Of a stretch of 64,000 nucleotides of DNA, positions 41,346-54,840 are shown in pieces. The stretch's first letter is position 1, and every line of letters starts with the position of its first letter. The notes beneath the pieces are model-generated. The model had not been told where the DNA came from and searched no databases. It saw only the letters and a program-made list of their open reading frames with translations. The stretch is from Symbiodinium sp. CCMP2592 (taxonomy: Eukaryota > Sar > Dinophyceae > Suessiales > Symbiodiniaceae): assembly GCA_905221615.1 (NCBI GenBank), contig CAJNDT010004913.1, positions 372,001 through 436,000 on the forward strand, in the 5' to 3' direction. The position numbers were made by a program, and so were the translations under genes.

Positions 41346-43955
41346 GCCTACATCCTTTCGTCGGAGAATGAACTATGAATCTATGCCACATTCTCATGCA
41401 GCAGAAGAGCTTCTGGATATGATTGGGAGTGGCAAGGCCCATGTGGCACATGCTCAAAATTTGGCGCAGGCTATGATTCGGGATGGGATTCCAAAGGAAG
41501 CTGTCTCTGCTTTTGCGAGCCTGGGATCATTTGGGCAGCATCCTTCGAATGCTGAGCGTGACCTACATAGATGGCTGAAAGGTATCTTTGGAATGTGCTT
41601 GGAACCATACTATATAGACTTGCTACTTGAAACGGAGGATGTTGATGAGGACGCCGGGAAACCTTTGACGGCAACCAAAAGGATTCCTGTTCTCCTACCA
41701 CACGAGATCTTCGCTGAGCTTCATTCTTCAAGTGCGTATCAGGTTCCGACCGGACACAAAACACCGAGGGAGCACAAGACTAACCTTTTGCGACAATCTT
41801 TTCTCGTTTGTTTTCACGCATGTCTCTTTCCGTGCGAGTGGTTCTAAGGTTTGTTGGTGCATCTTGTTACATAATATGACTCTTTGTTCCCTGTCAGTTT
41901 GGTACGAGCATGCTGGGGCACCAGACACCGAATGCGATCAAAGAATTTTGGGAACATTTGCAACGGTTTGCGCCGATGGATATCAAGGGTCATCCGGCTT
42001 TGGAGAGCTGTGATCTCTCCGAGCTTGTGCCGCTCCTTGTTCACTTTGATGGTGCAGAAATGTACAGGAATGCTGAGTACAACATATGGTCTTTTTCCAG
42101 TGTATTTTCTTCTATGCTGGATGTGGATTGCATCCAAACTCAATTCTTGTGTTGTATCCTTCCTCATATTGCGATGGAAACCAAGGAGGCCTGTGGGGGA
42201 TTCCATTTGAACTTCGTATAATGTGTCATAGAAGTAGAAAGTAGAATACATTCTTCTTATAAGTGACTTAAGCCATTTCCCAGGTGAAGGACCACGTGCA
42301 CACTGAAATCGCGAAGCTCATGAGCTGGTCTTTCAAAATCCTTCAAGAGGGTCGCTTTCCAGATCGTGGGTATTATGGGGAAGAGCTTCTTGAAAAATCG
42401 AGTCGGGGAAAGAGCCGCGGGCTGCCCCTGGCCGGCGGATGGAAGATTCTTGAGCTGCAGCTATGTAAGATTTTGGGTAGCCGGTCTGAGTTGCAGGTCT
42501 GTGCTGTCCGTTGTGAAGTGCATGTAATTCTGCAGGGCGTGCTTCTATGGATTTCGCGGGGACCAGAAAGCGAGACGGGAGTGTCATTTCTTTACACGGC
42601 ACTACAACTGCAATCTGCTTTGCGACCAATGCGTTGCCATCAAACCATCAAAGAATATGGTCCGTGGGATGAACTACAAGAACTTTTCTGCGAATGCTCC
42701 TTTTCTTCTCACGACTATCAGTCACGAAACGTATTTGAACACAACTTCAGCGAGTGACCTGTCGCCTTGGACGGCGATGCCAGGCTGGAGACTTGAGAAT
42801 ACGTTTTTCGATTGGATGCATGTAGTCCTGCTTGGAGTGGGAAGAGATGCTGTTGCTGCCGCCATCAAACTGATGGTCATGCGGGGACTGATTGGCTGGG
42901 ATACAAAGCGAGCAGATCTGAAGATGTTGACACTTTGGATCAAGAAAGAATACAAGAGCCGGACTGGGTACCTGGGCTTTTTGAAGAACGCTTTTTGGTT
43001 TTCTTCTAGTAGTTGGCTTTTAGCTGTGTTCGTTGGTGCATGTATCATGATTTTCACCCTGAAGGAAATCCTTCTCTGTGATATCTTTGACCCCTGCAAA
43101 TGCTGGCCTGGATCCTTGGACCGAATACCCGGAGCTCGGGACAATTTTCAAGGCTGCGCAAGTCAAGATCCTGATCTGGGGAATATCGAGAAAACTCCAG
43201 GAGGTGGTCAAGCGCGTTCAGGAGTTCCATGTTCCAAAAAATTCCGCATTCCCCATGCTGTTCTAAATTTAACTTTTTCTTTTGCATGCATCCATCTATC
43301 TCTCAGTGCCTCTCTCCCTTTCTCTCAATCTCTCTTCAACTCTCTCCCTCTCTCTCTCTCTCTCCCTCTCTCCCTCTCTCCCTCTCTTGCTCTCTCGCTC
43401 TCTCGCTCGCTCGCTCTGTTGCTGTTCTCTGTGCCGCAGGATGAGGATTTGGTGAGAATGGCTCTGGCAATGCGAGGGCTCAGTGAAGCTCAGAGTTTGC
43501 TGGACAACGGCGGCTTGAAGTTCACTGGAAGCGAAGCACGAAAGTTCGATGAAATGGTGCACTTGCATTTACGAACGTGGCAAAGGCTGGCTGTGAAATT
43601 CGAGGACCTCCTCATCCCTTTGTGCAACATCCGGCCCAAACACCACTATCTACAGCATCTTGCTCGGTATGTGCTGCGGACCCGAATAAATATTCGGATA
43701 CACCAAAACTTCGATTCTGAATCCTACATGGGGAAAATCAAACGAATCGCCTGCAAATGCCATTCGACTTCGATGTTGCTGCGAGTCCAGCAGCGCTACA
43801 TCCTGTACTTGGCGTTGCTCTGGGATCGAGCAAAACGAGCATCAGTTGGTGGGGATGTCAGGGCAAAATCTTTGGAAGATATCTTGCTCTTGGAGGAACG
43901 AAAACCTTTCAGTAGCAGTGCTGAGATTGCGAAGCGACGATGCTTGCGAGGCTGA
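41346..43955 (+). CDS. Putative DDE transposase, CMC/Plavaka-like, plus-strand copy
   Basis: Exons: about 41346-41742 (ATG at 41368; IPVLLPHEIFAELHSSSAYQ), 41898-42185 (VPLLVHFDGAEMYRNAEYN; donor AAG|GAGG), 42284-42464 (ends GLPLAGGWK), 42536-about 42982 (CFYGFRGDQKARRECHFF, LLCDQCVA, LENTFFDWMHVVLLGVGRD), about 43108-43200 (PWTEYPELGTIFKAAQVKI) and 43441-43955 (RPKHHYLQHLARYVL, FDSESYMGKIKRIACKCH). HFDG, then RGD with a following CDQC, D-x-MH, and a late Glu are the motif order seen in CACTA/Plavaka-type RNase-H-fold transposases, so HFDG, RGD or DWMH and SESYMGKIK supply candidate catalytic acids. No stop interrupts it. It would move DNA in the nucleus; its inverted repeats were not found. 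A diverged copy is at 49567-51087. Confidence 0.6.
43296..43436 (+). repeat. Pyrimidine (CT/CTCC) tract inside a transposase intron
   Basis: TCTC/CTCC-rich run in the last intron, directly before the acceptor TGTGCCGCAG at 43431-43440. It could serve as an extended polypyrimidine tract. Confidence 0.85.
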
Positions 43956-44277
43956 ACGGTGCGATGGTCGCAAACAAACGGCTCCTGGCCAACTGATGGG
44001 GATCGTATTCCTGGGCTTTCGAATGTGGGTGCATGTTATGTTTCGAAAGTTCATCTGATATTCATCTTTCTTCGAAGTTCAGAGGCCTTTGCGGTTTTCT
44101 GGCCGACGTGGTTTTTTTAGTCATGAGCATTCAACCATGCAGGTCATATTCAGGATCCTCTCGCCCCACACAACCCGACTTCTTAAATTAACGATCGCCG
44201 ACAATCTGCGGTAAACAGTAGAATAAGTACGCAACGAAATCAGGGAACCATCATGTCTCGCAACGAGTCTTATGCAG

Positions 44278-44315
<38 letters not shown>

Positions 44316-44512
44316 GTGTCTGTGTGTGTGTGTGTGTGCTAGACATGCTCGTCCCGCATGCAAAAAACATGTCACACATCACATGAAGACCCAGACAGCT
44401 ATATAGCAACCTAGAAACCAGCCGCCGTATGTTGCAAACCAGTCGAAAGAATTTAAGTAAGTTACTGATACACATAGATGTGCAGATGATATGTATACAT
44501 ATATATATACAT
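43956..44512. other. 3' flank of the transposase-like gene; (GT)n microsatellite
   Basis: (GT)n at 44279-44310 and 44321-44338. No coding frame recognised and no clear terminal inverted repeat of the upstream element noticed. Confidence 0.5.
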
Positions 44513-44943
44513 ACCCCATATGACCCTTAATGCTTTTGGCTCAAATGTTGTTGGTGCAACTTTGCGCCAACAACATTTTCAAGTGCTGGCTCCTATATAT
44601 CTATCGCAAGCAAAGTAAACGCCATGAGCGCAAGTAAACGCCATCAGCGCAAGCGTTTTTTGCATCAGCGGACGCAGCCACTGTTTGGAAAACACTTTGC
44701 ATGCATTATAATGTATTATGGCATTTGCTGTTGTTGCATGGTCGCGGCAAGTAAACGCCATCAGCGCAAGTAAACGCCATCAGCGAAAGTAAACGCCATC
44801 AGCGCAAGTAAACGCCATCAGCGCAAGCGTTTTTTGCATCAGCGGACGCAGTCACTATACACATACCCCATATGACCCTTAATGTCTTTGGCTCAAATGT
44901 TGTTGGTGCAACTTTGCGCCAACAACATTTTCAAGTGCTGGCT

Positions 44944-44978
<35 letters not shown>

Positions 44979-45205
44979 CAAGCAAAGTAAACGCCATCAG
45001 CGGAAGTAAACGCCATCAGCGCAAGCGTTTTTTGCATCAGCGGACGCAGTCACTGGTTTTGAAAACACTTTGCATGCCTTATAATGTATTATAGCATTTG
45101 CTGTTGTTGCATGGTCGCGGCAAGTAAACGCCATCAGCGGAAGTAAACGCCATCCTGCATGGACAAACGCCATCAGCGCAAGTTGCCATGAAACGCCATC
45201 AGCGT
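44513..45205 (+). repeat. 350-bp tandem duplication built on a 19-bp minisatellite
   Basis: ACCCCATATGACCCTTAATG begins at about 44513 and again at 44867. Both copies continue TTTGGCTCAAATGTTGTTGG, GCGCCAACAACATTTTCAAG, (TA)n, then several AAGTAAACGCCATCAGCGC units, GCGTTTTTTGCATCAGCGG, ACACTTTGCATGC and CATTTGCTGTTGTTGCATGG. The second copy has a longer TA run (44946-44976). ATGTTGTTGGTGCAACTTTG with GCGCCAACAACAT forms a hairpin in each. Confidence 0.92.
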
Positions 45206-45224
45206 AATTACATTGGCATGCATA

Positions 45225-45310
45225 CCATGCGTATACGCTGCGTATGCAGCGTATATACGCTGCGTATAACCAGCGTATACGCAGCGTATAACCAGCGTAT
45301 GGCATACGCC
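45225..45310. repeat. Cluster of TATACGC / GCGTATA palindromes
   Basis: GTATACGCTGCGTATGCAGC, then GTATATACGCTGCGTATAAC, CAGCGTATACGCAGCGTATA and ACCAGCGTATGG. Nested palindromes on GCGTATA could extrude cruciforms. It abuts the 19-bp minisatellite. Confidence 0.8.
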
Positions 45311-45740
45311 GACGCTGGAATTACGCCAATGCAATTTGTATACGCTAGTGTGCAAAACACACCTTCGGATCCTTACGGTATGCTCCACGCCGGCCTCCTG
45401 GACAGGTGGATGCTACACACACGTCCTTCAACGCAAGACGCACAGACTGCTTTCGACGCGACACCACAGACCGGACAACTTGGGCCCTGAAGCTCAAACC
45501 CTCAATCCAAGTTTAGCTGAAACGGAACCCCTATACCCCTTGCAGGATCCCTTCTAGGAGCCCTATAAAGAAGTCCTTTAAAGGAGATAGCGTTTAGGGG
45601 TGGAGGGTTTAACGGCTTTAAGGTTCGGGCTTAAGGTTCAGGGGCTTCACACACGCTGCTCTCGGAGGCGCGGTCTGTCCTAACGACCAAGCCCGAAAAC
45701 CTAAGCGTTTGATCCCCAAACCCTCAACCAAAATGACACC
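45311..45740. other. No supported gene
   Basis: Short plus-strand frames only. A few CCCTATA and TTTAGGGG words near 45560-45650. Confidence 0.35.
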
Positions 45741-45849
45741 TTGAACCCGACGACTGGCGTGAGCCTGTGGGGAGTGCAAGTTATGAGCGAAAGGTTTCTA
45801 CAGATTCAACCACTTACGCAAGTTTCGCCGCTGATATCTTCAGACTGCG

Positions 45850-47136
45850 TGAGCCCCCGTGGCTCTCAGTTCTCGGGGTCAGACTGGGGGGCTGGAGGGT
45901 GTGCGTCGTCGTCCTCCTCCTCCTGCTCCGCAGAGGGCTGGCCCCGCAGGTGGCGCGCGCTGCGCCCAAACACGTAGTCAACCACCGGAAAGACTCGCAA
46001 CAGAAAAACTGGAACACATCTAGATTGCGGGTCTCCTGGTAAAACTTGTTGAGCAGGGCCCTTTCCTCAGCATCGTCGCTGGCACGGATGCGCCGATTGA
46101 GCTCGTTTCTCAGATCCTTCGCTGCGCGCTGCAGATGCACGTTGAAGGCGTCTGCAGCAGACTGCGCGGTGGAAGTCGCAGCGAACGTGGCCGGGAGACC
46201 GTGCCAGAGGTTCAGGAACTTGCGGGCACCAGGCCCTGTCTCAGCGTAGCTCTCGTCGTGAGGGCCGCACTTCTGGGCGAAAGCATGTAGCAGCCGCCAG
46301 TGGTGCTTCGCAACGAAGGGGCCTGCCCCCCGGAGGCTCTTCAGCTGCTTCAGAACGTCACGCTTGCGGAGGAAGCGATTTTCAGAGTCCCTAACTGCCA
46401 CCTTGTGAGGATTGAGAGACAGGTGGAATACTTCACGAAGAGTCTGCGGCTGAAGATAGTCCTGTCGCCGCATGCCAGCTACGAGGTTGCGGAAGGTGGA
46501 CTGCAGGCGGAAAGAGGGGGAGTACAGGTCCTTAGGGTCCTCAACCAAGTCATATGCCCACGTGACAATCTCCAGCATACTGCTGCCCTGGATCCGGCCG
46601 CCTGCATCTACAATTCTGCGAGCCAGTTCCTTCCCGCTCTAGCGAGACAAGAAGTATGCATGAAGACTCCGGTTCTTCTTGGTAGACTTCCCCATGATGG
46701 CCCGGTGCAGTCGGGTCGTCTCGTCCGTGGGCTCCCAGCCTATCTGGCAGTCCCGGACGATGTCTCCTACATGCAGCACTGAGCGGCGACGGGCTGCTGC
46801 CGAGCCGACACCAAAGGAAAGCTCCACCTTCTTTTGTGCCAGCCTCTGCACAAAAGGGCGTGTCAGACCGACGCCGTCATGGCGATCGGCTGCACGGCGC
46901 ACCAGCATGATGTCCAGCATGGTGGGGAGCAGCTTAGTTCTGTCGACCACCGTCCATCCCTCCAGGTCTGGACACTCGCAGACTTCCATTGTCACTTCGC
47001 CCGGGCGACTACCGTGTACATTATTGCTCAACCAGGGTGCACAGTGAAACGGTTCCTGTTTGCAAAACTGCTTACCATGTACAGTACTGCTCAAACAAGG
47101 TGGACACTGTAACGGTTCCTCTTTACCGAACGGCTT
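45850..47136 (-). pseudogene. Unknown minus-strand gene interrupted by an in-frame TAG
   Basis: Two open blocks in the same frame: 47136 to 46642 and 46638 to about 45875, separated only by TAG at 46639-46641. The flanking codons read LHAYFLSR, stop, SGKELARRIVDAGG, so the frame is continuous. Upstream are two 21-residue Cys-containing repeats (KEEPLQCPPCLSSTVHG and KQEPFHCAPWLSNNVHG). The remainder is mostly helical and charged (SMLEIVTWAYDLVEDPKDLY, LNRRIRASDDAEERALLNKF, FQFFCCESFRW). I do not recognise a family. The stop may be a mutation or belong to an unrecognised intron. Introns at both ends appear to contain CGTGAGCCCC-type repeats, as in the gene at 23-28 kb. The 3' end is uncertain; the frame stays open to 45814 but composition changes near 45875. 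Confidence 0.5.
47011..47136 (-). repeat. 63-bp in-frame tandem duplication in coding sequence
   Basis: Unit 1 (47011-47073) and unit 2 (47074-47136) share TGTACA..A.TGCTCAA, CGGTTCCT and CTTAC words at a fixed 63-bp offset with about 70-75 percent identity by eye. 63 is divisible by three and both units are open on the minus strand, giving a duplicated 21-residue Cys motif. Confidence 0.8.
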
Positions 47137-47146
47137 AACTCCACAA

Positions 47147-47252
47147 TGTCTTCAACCAGCTACGAGTCACGAATACCAAGGGCCCAACCTGGGCCCAAAC
47201 TGCGTTTCCGGACAGGGTTGGGTCTGTAGAAACCCGAGTACTGCGTGAGCCC
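47147..47252 (+). repeat. CGTGAGCCCC repeat, copy 3
   Basis: GGGCCCAACCTGGGCCC, AACTGCGTTTCCGGACAGGG, TTGGGTCTGTAG, then ACTGCGTGAGCCCCTGCC. It has the same parts as copies 1 and 2, but the palindromic part precedes the GTGAGCCCC word. It lies directly upstream of the minus-strand gene, possibly in its first intron. Confidence 0.65.
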
Positions 47253-48293
47253 CTGCCCGCCTGTGTCAAACCATAGCCATAGATCATGGCACGCACGGAG
47301 CCCTCGGCACACCAAGGTCATATAGGTTTGGGAGTTCCGATAAATTCCAGGGTTTAGGGTTCACGGCAACAGGTGTGACTGCCTCAGATTGAAGGTTTGG
47401 GGCTGTAAGCTTTTTGGGCGTGTGGCTTGATGTGTGTTTAGTACAGAAGCTTGCACCGGAAATGAGCAGCCGCCGTTGGACAAGCCCAGAAACAAAGCTC
47501 AAACTCGTCTCCCAAGCATGGCCTTCCAGGCAAAGTAAAGAACTGTCGTAGAAGAACCCCCTGAAACCCAGCGCGAGGAAAACATGACATGCTCGACTAC
47601 TTGAAGGCCTTCAATCCCAGTCACAAAAAAAAACCGTGACGGCAAGAACTGTGACAGGTTGCAGGGATGCCATCTCGGACAGTGACCACAGCCCTCGTTT
47701 GGGGCTTAGGGTTTGAGCTCCCGGGTCAACGGCTGCCCTCGTCGGACGGCGTGAGCCCCTGGCCTTCGCCGCCTGAGGCTGCGCCGTGAGCCTGGTTGGG
47801 TCACCAGGTGCCCGTTTCTACTGTGATCGCGACTCGCGCACATGATTACGACATCGCTCACCACTTCTGATTCTGCTGCACCAACCCTGCCTGGAAATGC
47901 CTTTTGTGTCCAGGTTGGGTCGTGGGTACTTGCAGCACCCACGCAATGCCAACCGCGGAAGAATAGAAACCTAAAGCCTCGGGACCGTCAACCTTCAACC
48001 CACACAGGCATATTATAAGCATTGAACCACAGGCCTGAATCGTGATGAAGGTTGTCAGGGCCAGCAGCACAAACAACAAGGCGTGCGAATCGAGTTCGTC
48101 AGAGCCTCTTGCATGCCGCACAACCACCGACTACTCCAACCTACAGCCTGAACATGTCAGCCCGCACCGAGCCGGCAGACCCGTGTAGGCTTAGGGGTCA
48201 CAGGTTTAGGGTTCATTGGAGGGGGGAAAAGGCGGCGGGGAGAGCATTGGAATCGTAGCGCCCGCCAGCTTGTCTATGTTTATCGCTTGGAAA

Positions 48294-48296
<3 letters not shown>
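47253..48296. other. No other supported gene around repeat copy 4
   Basis: Short minus-strand frames (47284-47502, 47706-48127) have no family signal but could include upstream exons of the gene at 45.8-47.1 kb. An isolated GGTTTAGGG word lies at 47352. Confidence 0.3.
47743..47935 (-). repeat. CGTGAGCCCC repeat, copy 4 (longer)
   Basis: GGACGGCGTGAGCCCCTGGC at 47745, a second GCGCCGTGAGCC at 47781, then ACCAACCCTGCCTGGAAATG and TCCAGGTTGGGTCG near 47878-47921. Same layout as copies 1 and 2 but with about 90 bp of extra sequence in the middle. Confidence 0.65.

Positions 48297-48362
<66 letters not shown>
48297..48362. repeat. (TA)n / (CA)n microsatellite
   Basis: TA runs at 48297-48330 and 48341-48361 around a short CACACACA. 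Confidence 0.95.
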
Positions 48363-48363
<1 letters not shown>

Positions 48364-49566
48364 CCCACTACCTCCAAACCACGGGTTTAACGGGTGCGTT
48401 CAAGTAACATACGTCAAAGACTTAACCCACGCAGAAAACTGGCTTATAAGGGATAGCAGGTCGAATACAGAATTATCGAATCAATCAGTGCACTTCTACA
48501 TGCTTGCATCCTCCCTGCGTTATGCATAATGCAAGAACCTCGCCCTCGAAAACGAATCCATAATTCCCCTTAAATAGCTCCAGCAGTGCGACGGCAGCAG
48601 CAAGCCACAGCCGTCTACAACATCATCGCCGAGAAGTGCGCTGGGCAGTGTTTTCACTTTCGATGTCGGGCACTTCTGTTGAGTGCTTCAATCCGGGATT
48701 TCCGTAGCAGCGATTTCAGCCGCCACCTTCCGAATTTAATTACGGAGGCTTCGAACTTTTTCTTGTCGCACGTCTGTGCGACGCCTCGGTTGTTCCAGGG
48801 TTTGTGCTAAGGTTTACTCTGGCACTGGAATGATTGCATTGCACATCACAGAAAATCTTTGTAAGTCCAGCCGCATTTAAGCCATTGCATTGCATGTTCT
48901 TCTCGAAACGTATGATGATGCCGAATATTGAACCCTCGGCAAGTCGGCAGGGCAATTACAGCAGCATCGCACAATTGTGGTCGAATGCTTATGAGCCTCC
49001 TTGTTTGCCAAAGCTCGGCGACGTCTGCAGTCATGAAGTTGGTGCGCAAAAGCCTAGAGTAGGACATCCGAAGTCCATGTTGGAAAGTAATGCAAAAATC
49101 TGTTTCGGATCAGCTTAGTGCAGACGAGAATCGTGCACTTTCGGTCGCACATGCCAATGAAGCTTCTCCATCCTTCGGAAGAATATTAGATTGCGAGCAC
49201 GAGCCGGTCAGTACATGGGGTAACGAGAAAGTTCAACGGCAGTCCTCATACTCATTTTGCACAACAGCACGTGGCAACGAAGATATCGCATGCCACATCT
49301 GTAGATGGTATTTGCAGCTGCCTCCGTCCTCATTTCGCCCACAAATCTATTGCACCCCCAACCCTACATTCCCCTAACCTCCACGCTAGGAATAAATTAA
49401 AGCCGTTAAAGCCTGGCCACAGGTACATCGGATTCGCCTCCACTTCGTGGAACCATTCGCAGAGCGACTTCCTTGGTGAGCATGGTTTATGGGATGTAAT
49501 TAATAATACAGTTCACCTCTATCGTATTAGTGGGAAATAACGGGTGTCATGACCGATAACTTTCAA
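48363..49566. other. No supported gene; possible lost 3' part of the minus-strand transposase-like gene
   Basis: Short frames on both strands without family signal. I looked for a counterpart of the plus-strand C-terminal motif (SESYMGKIKRI) and did not see one. Confidence 0.35.
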
Positions 49567-51087
49567 TCAAGTTGGTCCAAGAAGCATAGCAAGGCAGATT
49601 ACCGGAAAACGCGTATCGGCATGAGGGGTATCATCAGGCCAGGGTTGCCCTTCTTCGTCATGTTTTTTGCGTAGCCATTGTCCAACATCACGAGAAGGCA
49701 TTGTGCTGTGCTTTGCAGCAAGTTCACAACAGTTGCCAAGCCACATAGTTATTATTCGACCATTGTAGCCTTTATGGGCCATATGCGCACCGTGCTTCTC
49801 AGGTTTCCAAACCTGGCATCAGTGTTTCAACAAAACGGATGCACTTAGATACTGCTGTATGGTGCCATGCCACCCTGCAACAAGCCCGTCATGGATGCGA
49901 CCCAAGGAACAAAGTTGGGAACAAACTTTTGTTGCGAACACTTGAGCCCCCGTTCTCGTTGGAAGGTCTTGAAGTCCCGGAAGGCCACCACAAGTAACTG
50001 GTGAAGAGAGTTCATCTCCGGACTCGGGTCTCCGAAGTAGCCACTCTCAATCAGGTACATCCTAAGCTCCAACATCCTAATATCATTGCTTCAGTAACCC
50101 AAAAACGGAGTAACCCCCAAGTCAAAGAATCACTAAGTTGTTGCGGCACGTGAGAATTCAGAATACTCAAATGCCCGGGATCAAAGTTGAGCCTGTAGCG
50201 TCCTGGGCCAAACCCAGGTTTATATTGTGAAGACTGCAATGGCATAGCATCGTGAAGTGGAACGACCGTAAGCCCAACAACGGACCTTTGTTGTTTGACT
50301 CTGTAAATAATCTTTGCGGGTTCAATCCTACTTGCAACAGAAGACTCGGTAGTTGCTGCTAAGTCACAGACATGATTATCCTGCGTACCCTCAACGACAA
50401 ACTGATTATGGGAAATCTCTGTTGCCTGCCAAGATGGATTGTCGCTGACATCGGTCATCGAGTGCGCCGCATTGGTGTGATTCTCAGCATCGCACCGCCA
50501 GCAGATAAATCGAGTTTTGTAGTATCTGTTCAACCGCCATGTTTGCCAATGATACTCCCAATCACCCTTGATTTGGGTGACACAAAACTTCCGATTCAGC
50601 TGTGCCCCTTCCCACGTAAAACCATCAAAGGCTTTGTTGAGGGATTTCACAACAGCCAGGTACAGCGGGTTGTGACTCTTCCATCCCAAGCTACGGTCGC
50701 CATTCAAATTCCACAGCAGGAAATGACTCATCCGGGTTGACTCCACAATACCAAACTCAAGAAGCAGCCCGTCACTTTGGATTGATCGAACCCCGTGCCA
50801 TATCTTGCCGTGTCCCCATAGAGTGTAAGCGGAATATGGGACCCGTCCAGATTCTCGTCTGAGGCCCAGGGCATGAACTCTTTGCAATGTTTCCAATATT
50901 GTGCTAAAGTAGAAGGCGGTATATTGATGCCCACGACGTCAAACAAATAGGCCAATATGCGGTCCGGAAGTAGCACTGGCACTTTGACAGTAACCTCCTC
51001 CAAAGAGTCCTCTTTCTTCTTCAGTGTAGTCTCCATGTATACCGGTTCCTGTTCAGCAAATGAACGACTAGAACACAGACCTAACAT
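49567..51087 (-). pseudogene. Putative CMC/Plavaka-like transposase, minus-strand copy, probably broken
   Basis: Minus-strand blocks align with the gene at 41.3-44.0 kb in the same order. KVPVLLPDRILAYLFDV and IPLTLYGDTARYG match IPVLLPHEIFAEL and LVHFDG. TQIKGDWEYHWQTWRLNRYY with FICWRCDAEN matches YGFRGDQKARRE with LCDQC. LIESGYFGDPSPEMNSLH and HKGYNGRIITMWLGN match the WIKKEYK and KAAQVKILIWG regions. Near 50745 the frame changes within a few bases (LVLW in one frame, ESTRMSHFLLW in the next) with no room for an intron, so a frameshift is likely. No counterpart of the late Glu motif (SESYMGKIK) was found downstream, so the 3' end seems lost. The weak D-x-H stretch (LNFDPGHLSIL, near 50160) may be the D-x-MH equivalent. 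Confidence 0.55.
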
Positions 51088-52045
51088 ATAATATAGTGTT
51101 CAAGAATATCTAAGATTTATACCCGTTCAGCCCTAAGACTAAACTTAGAACCGATGCTCAAGCTGCTAATATAACGTAGAACTTACTGTTGGGTATCCCC
51201 CACCACGGGCAACTTCACGGTCCGCTCAAAGTCTCGAGAGTTGTTGCGGCCACTGAAGGATCCGAGCTTGCGAAGCTATCGTGGCACCAGACCAGAAGCG
51301 TCCTGGGCTGACTATGTGGGATTCGGGTTTGCAGGATTCTACAAGAGCATAGCAGTAGACTGTTCATGTGTGCCGTGGCACACGCAATGAAGACTTGGCG
51401 CTTCTCATCTCTCGATCGATTGAGCTTTCCTTGGGATGGCATCAGGGTTTAGGGTTTAGGGTTTATTGGGGGTTTCAGACTTCCGAACTGATAAGTTTCA
51501 GCGACGGCAGAGGCCACATTATCGATCATATCATCTAGCAGCTCAGAGTTCGTCGGGGCTGCTCCGGAAGGAGTACCTGCGGGGGAACCGTGCGAGGCTT
51601 CAGGCTACGAACACTTCGCTGCACAAGTCCCATCAGCCAACGGGTGAAGTAACAGTTGCACTTGTTTCCAGGCCCGCCGTGTACAGTCTGCACATCTAAT
51701 GCATGCATGATGCTAAGGAACTCCCCTTCCTAGTCCATGCGAGCAAAGCACAAACTCTTCTAAACGGCAGGGTTCGCATGCGAGCTCGCTGCTCACCTTT
51801 CACCTTAAGGCCTTCATTGGGTCAAGCCAATGAAAGATTCATCGATTTAGAAATCTGCCGAGTCTCGGCCCTGAGCACATCTTGCCTCCCACGCGGAGTC
51901 TCGCTTATGCCCCAACAAGATGCCTAGATGGACATTAGGGGACCCTAAGATAAAATTATTTATAAATTTGAGGTAGGGTTGCACTTTCGTTAAGGACTTA
52001 TGTAATGATGAGGCATGTAGCGGCACCGTGTTCCGGATGCACTCC
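51088..52045. other. Spacer between minus-strand genes
   Basis: GGGTTTAGGGTTTAGGGTTTA at 51446-51466 is a three-unit telomere-like word. Otherwise no supported feature. Confidence 0.4.

Positions 52046-54840
<2,795 letters not shown>

Noticed and set aside
44530..44546. CTTTTGGCTCAAA, similar to the 3' half of the dinoflagellate spliced leader
   Set aside because: The 5' half (CCGTAGCCAT) is absent. The word recurs only as part of the 350-bp duplication and is not next to a gene start.
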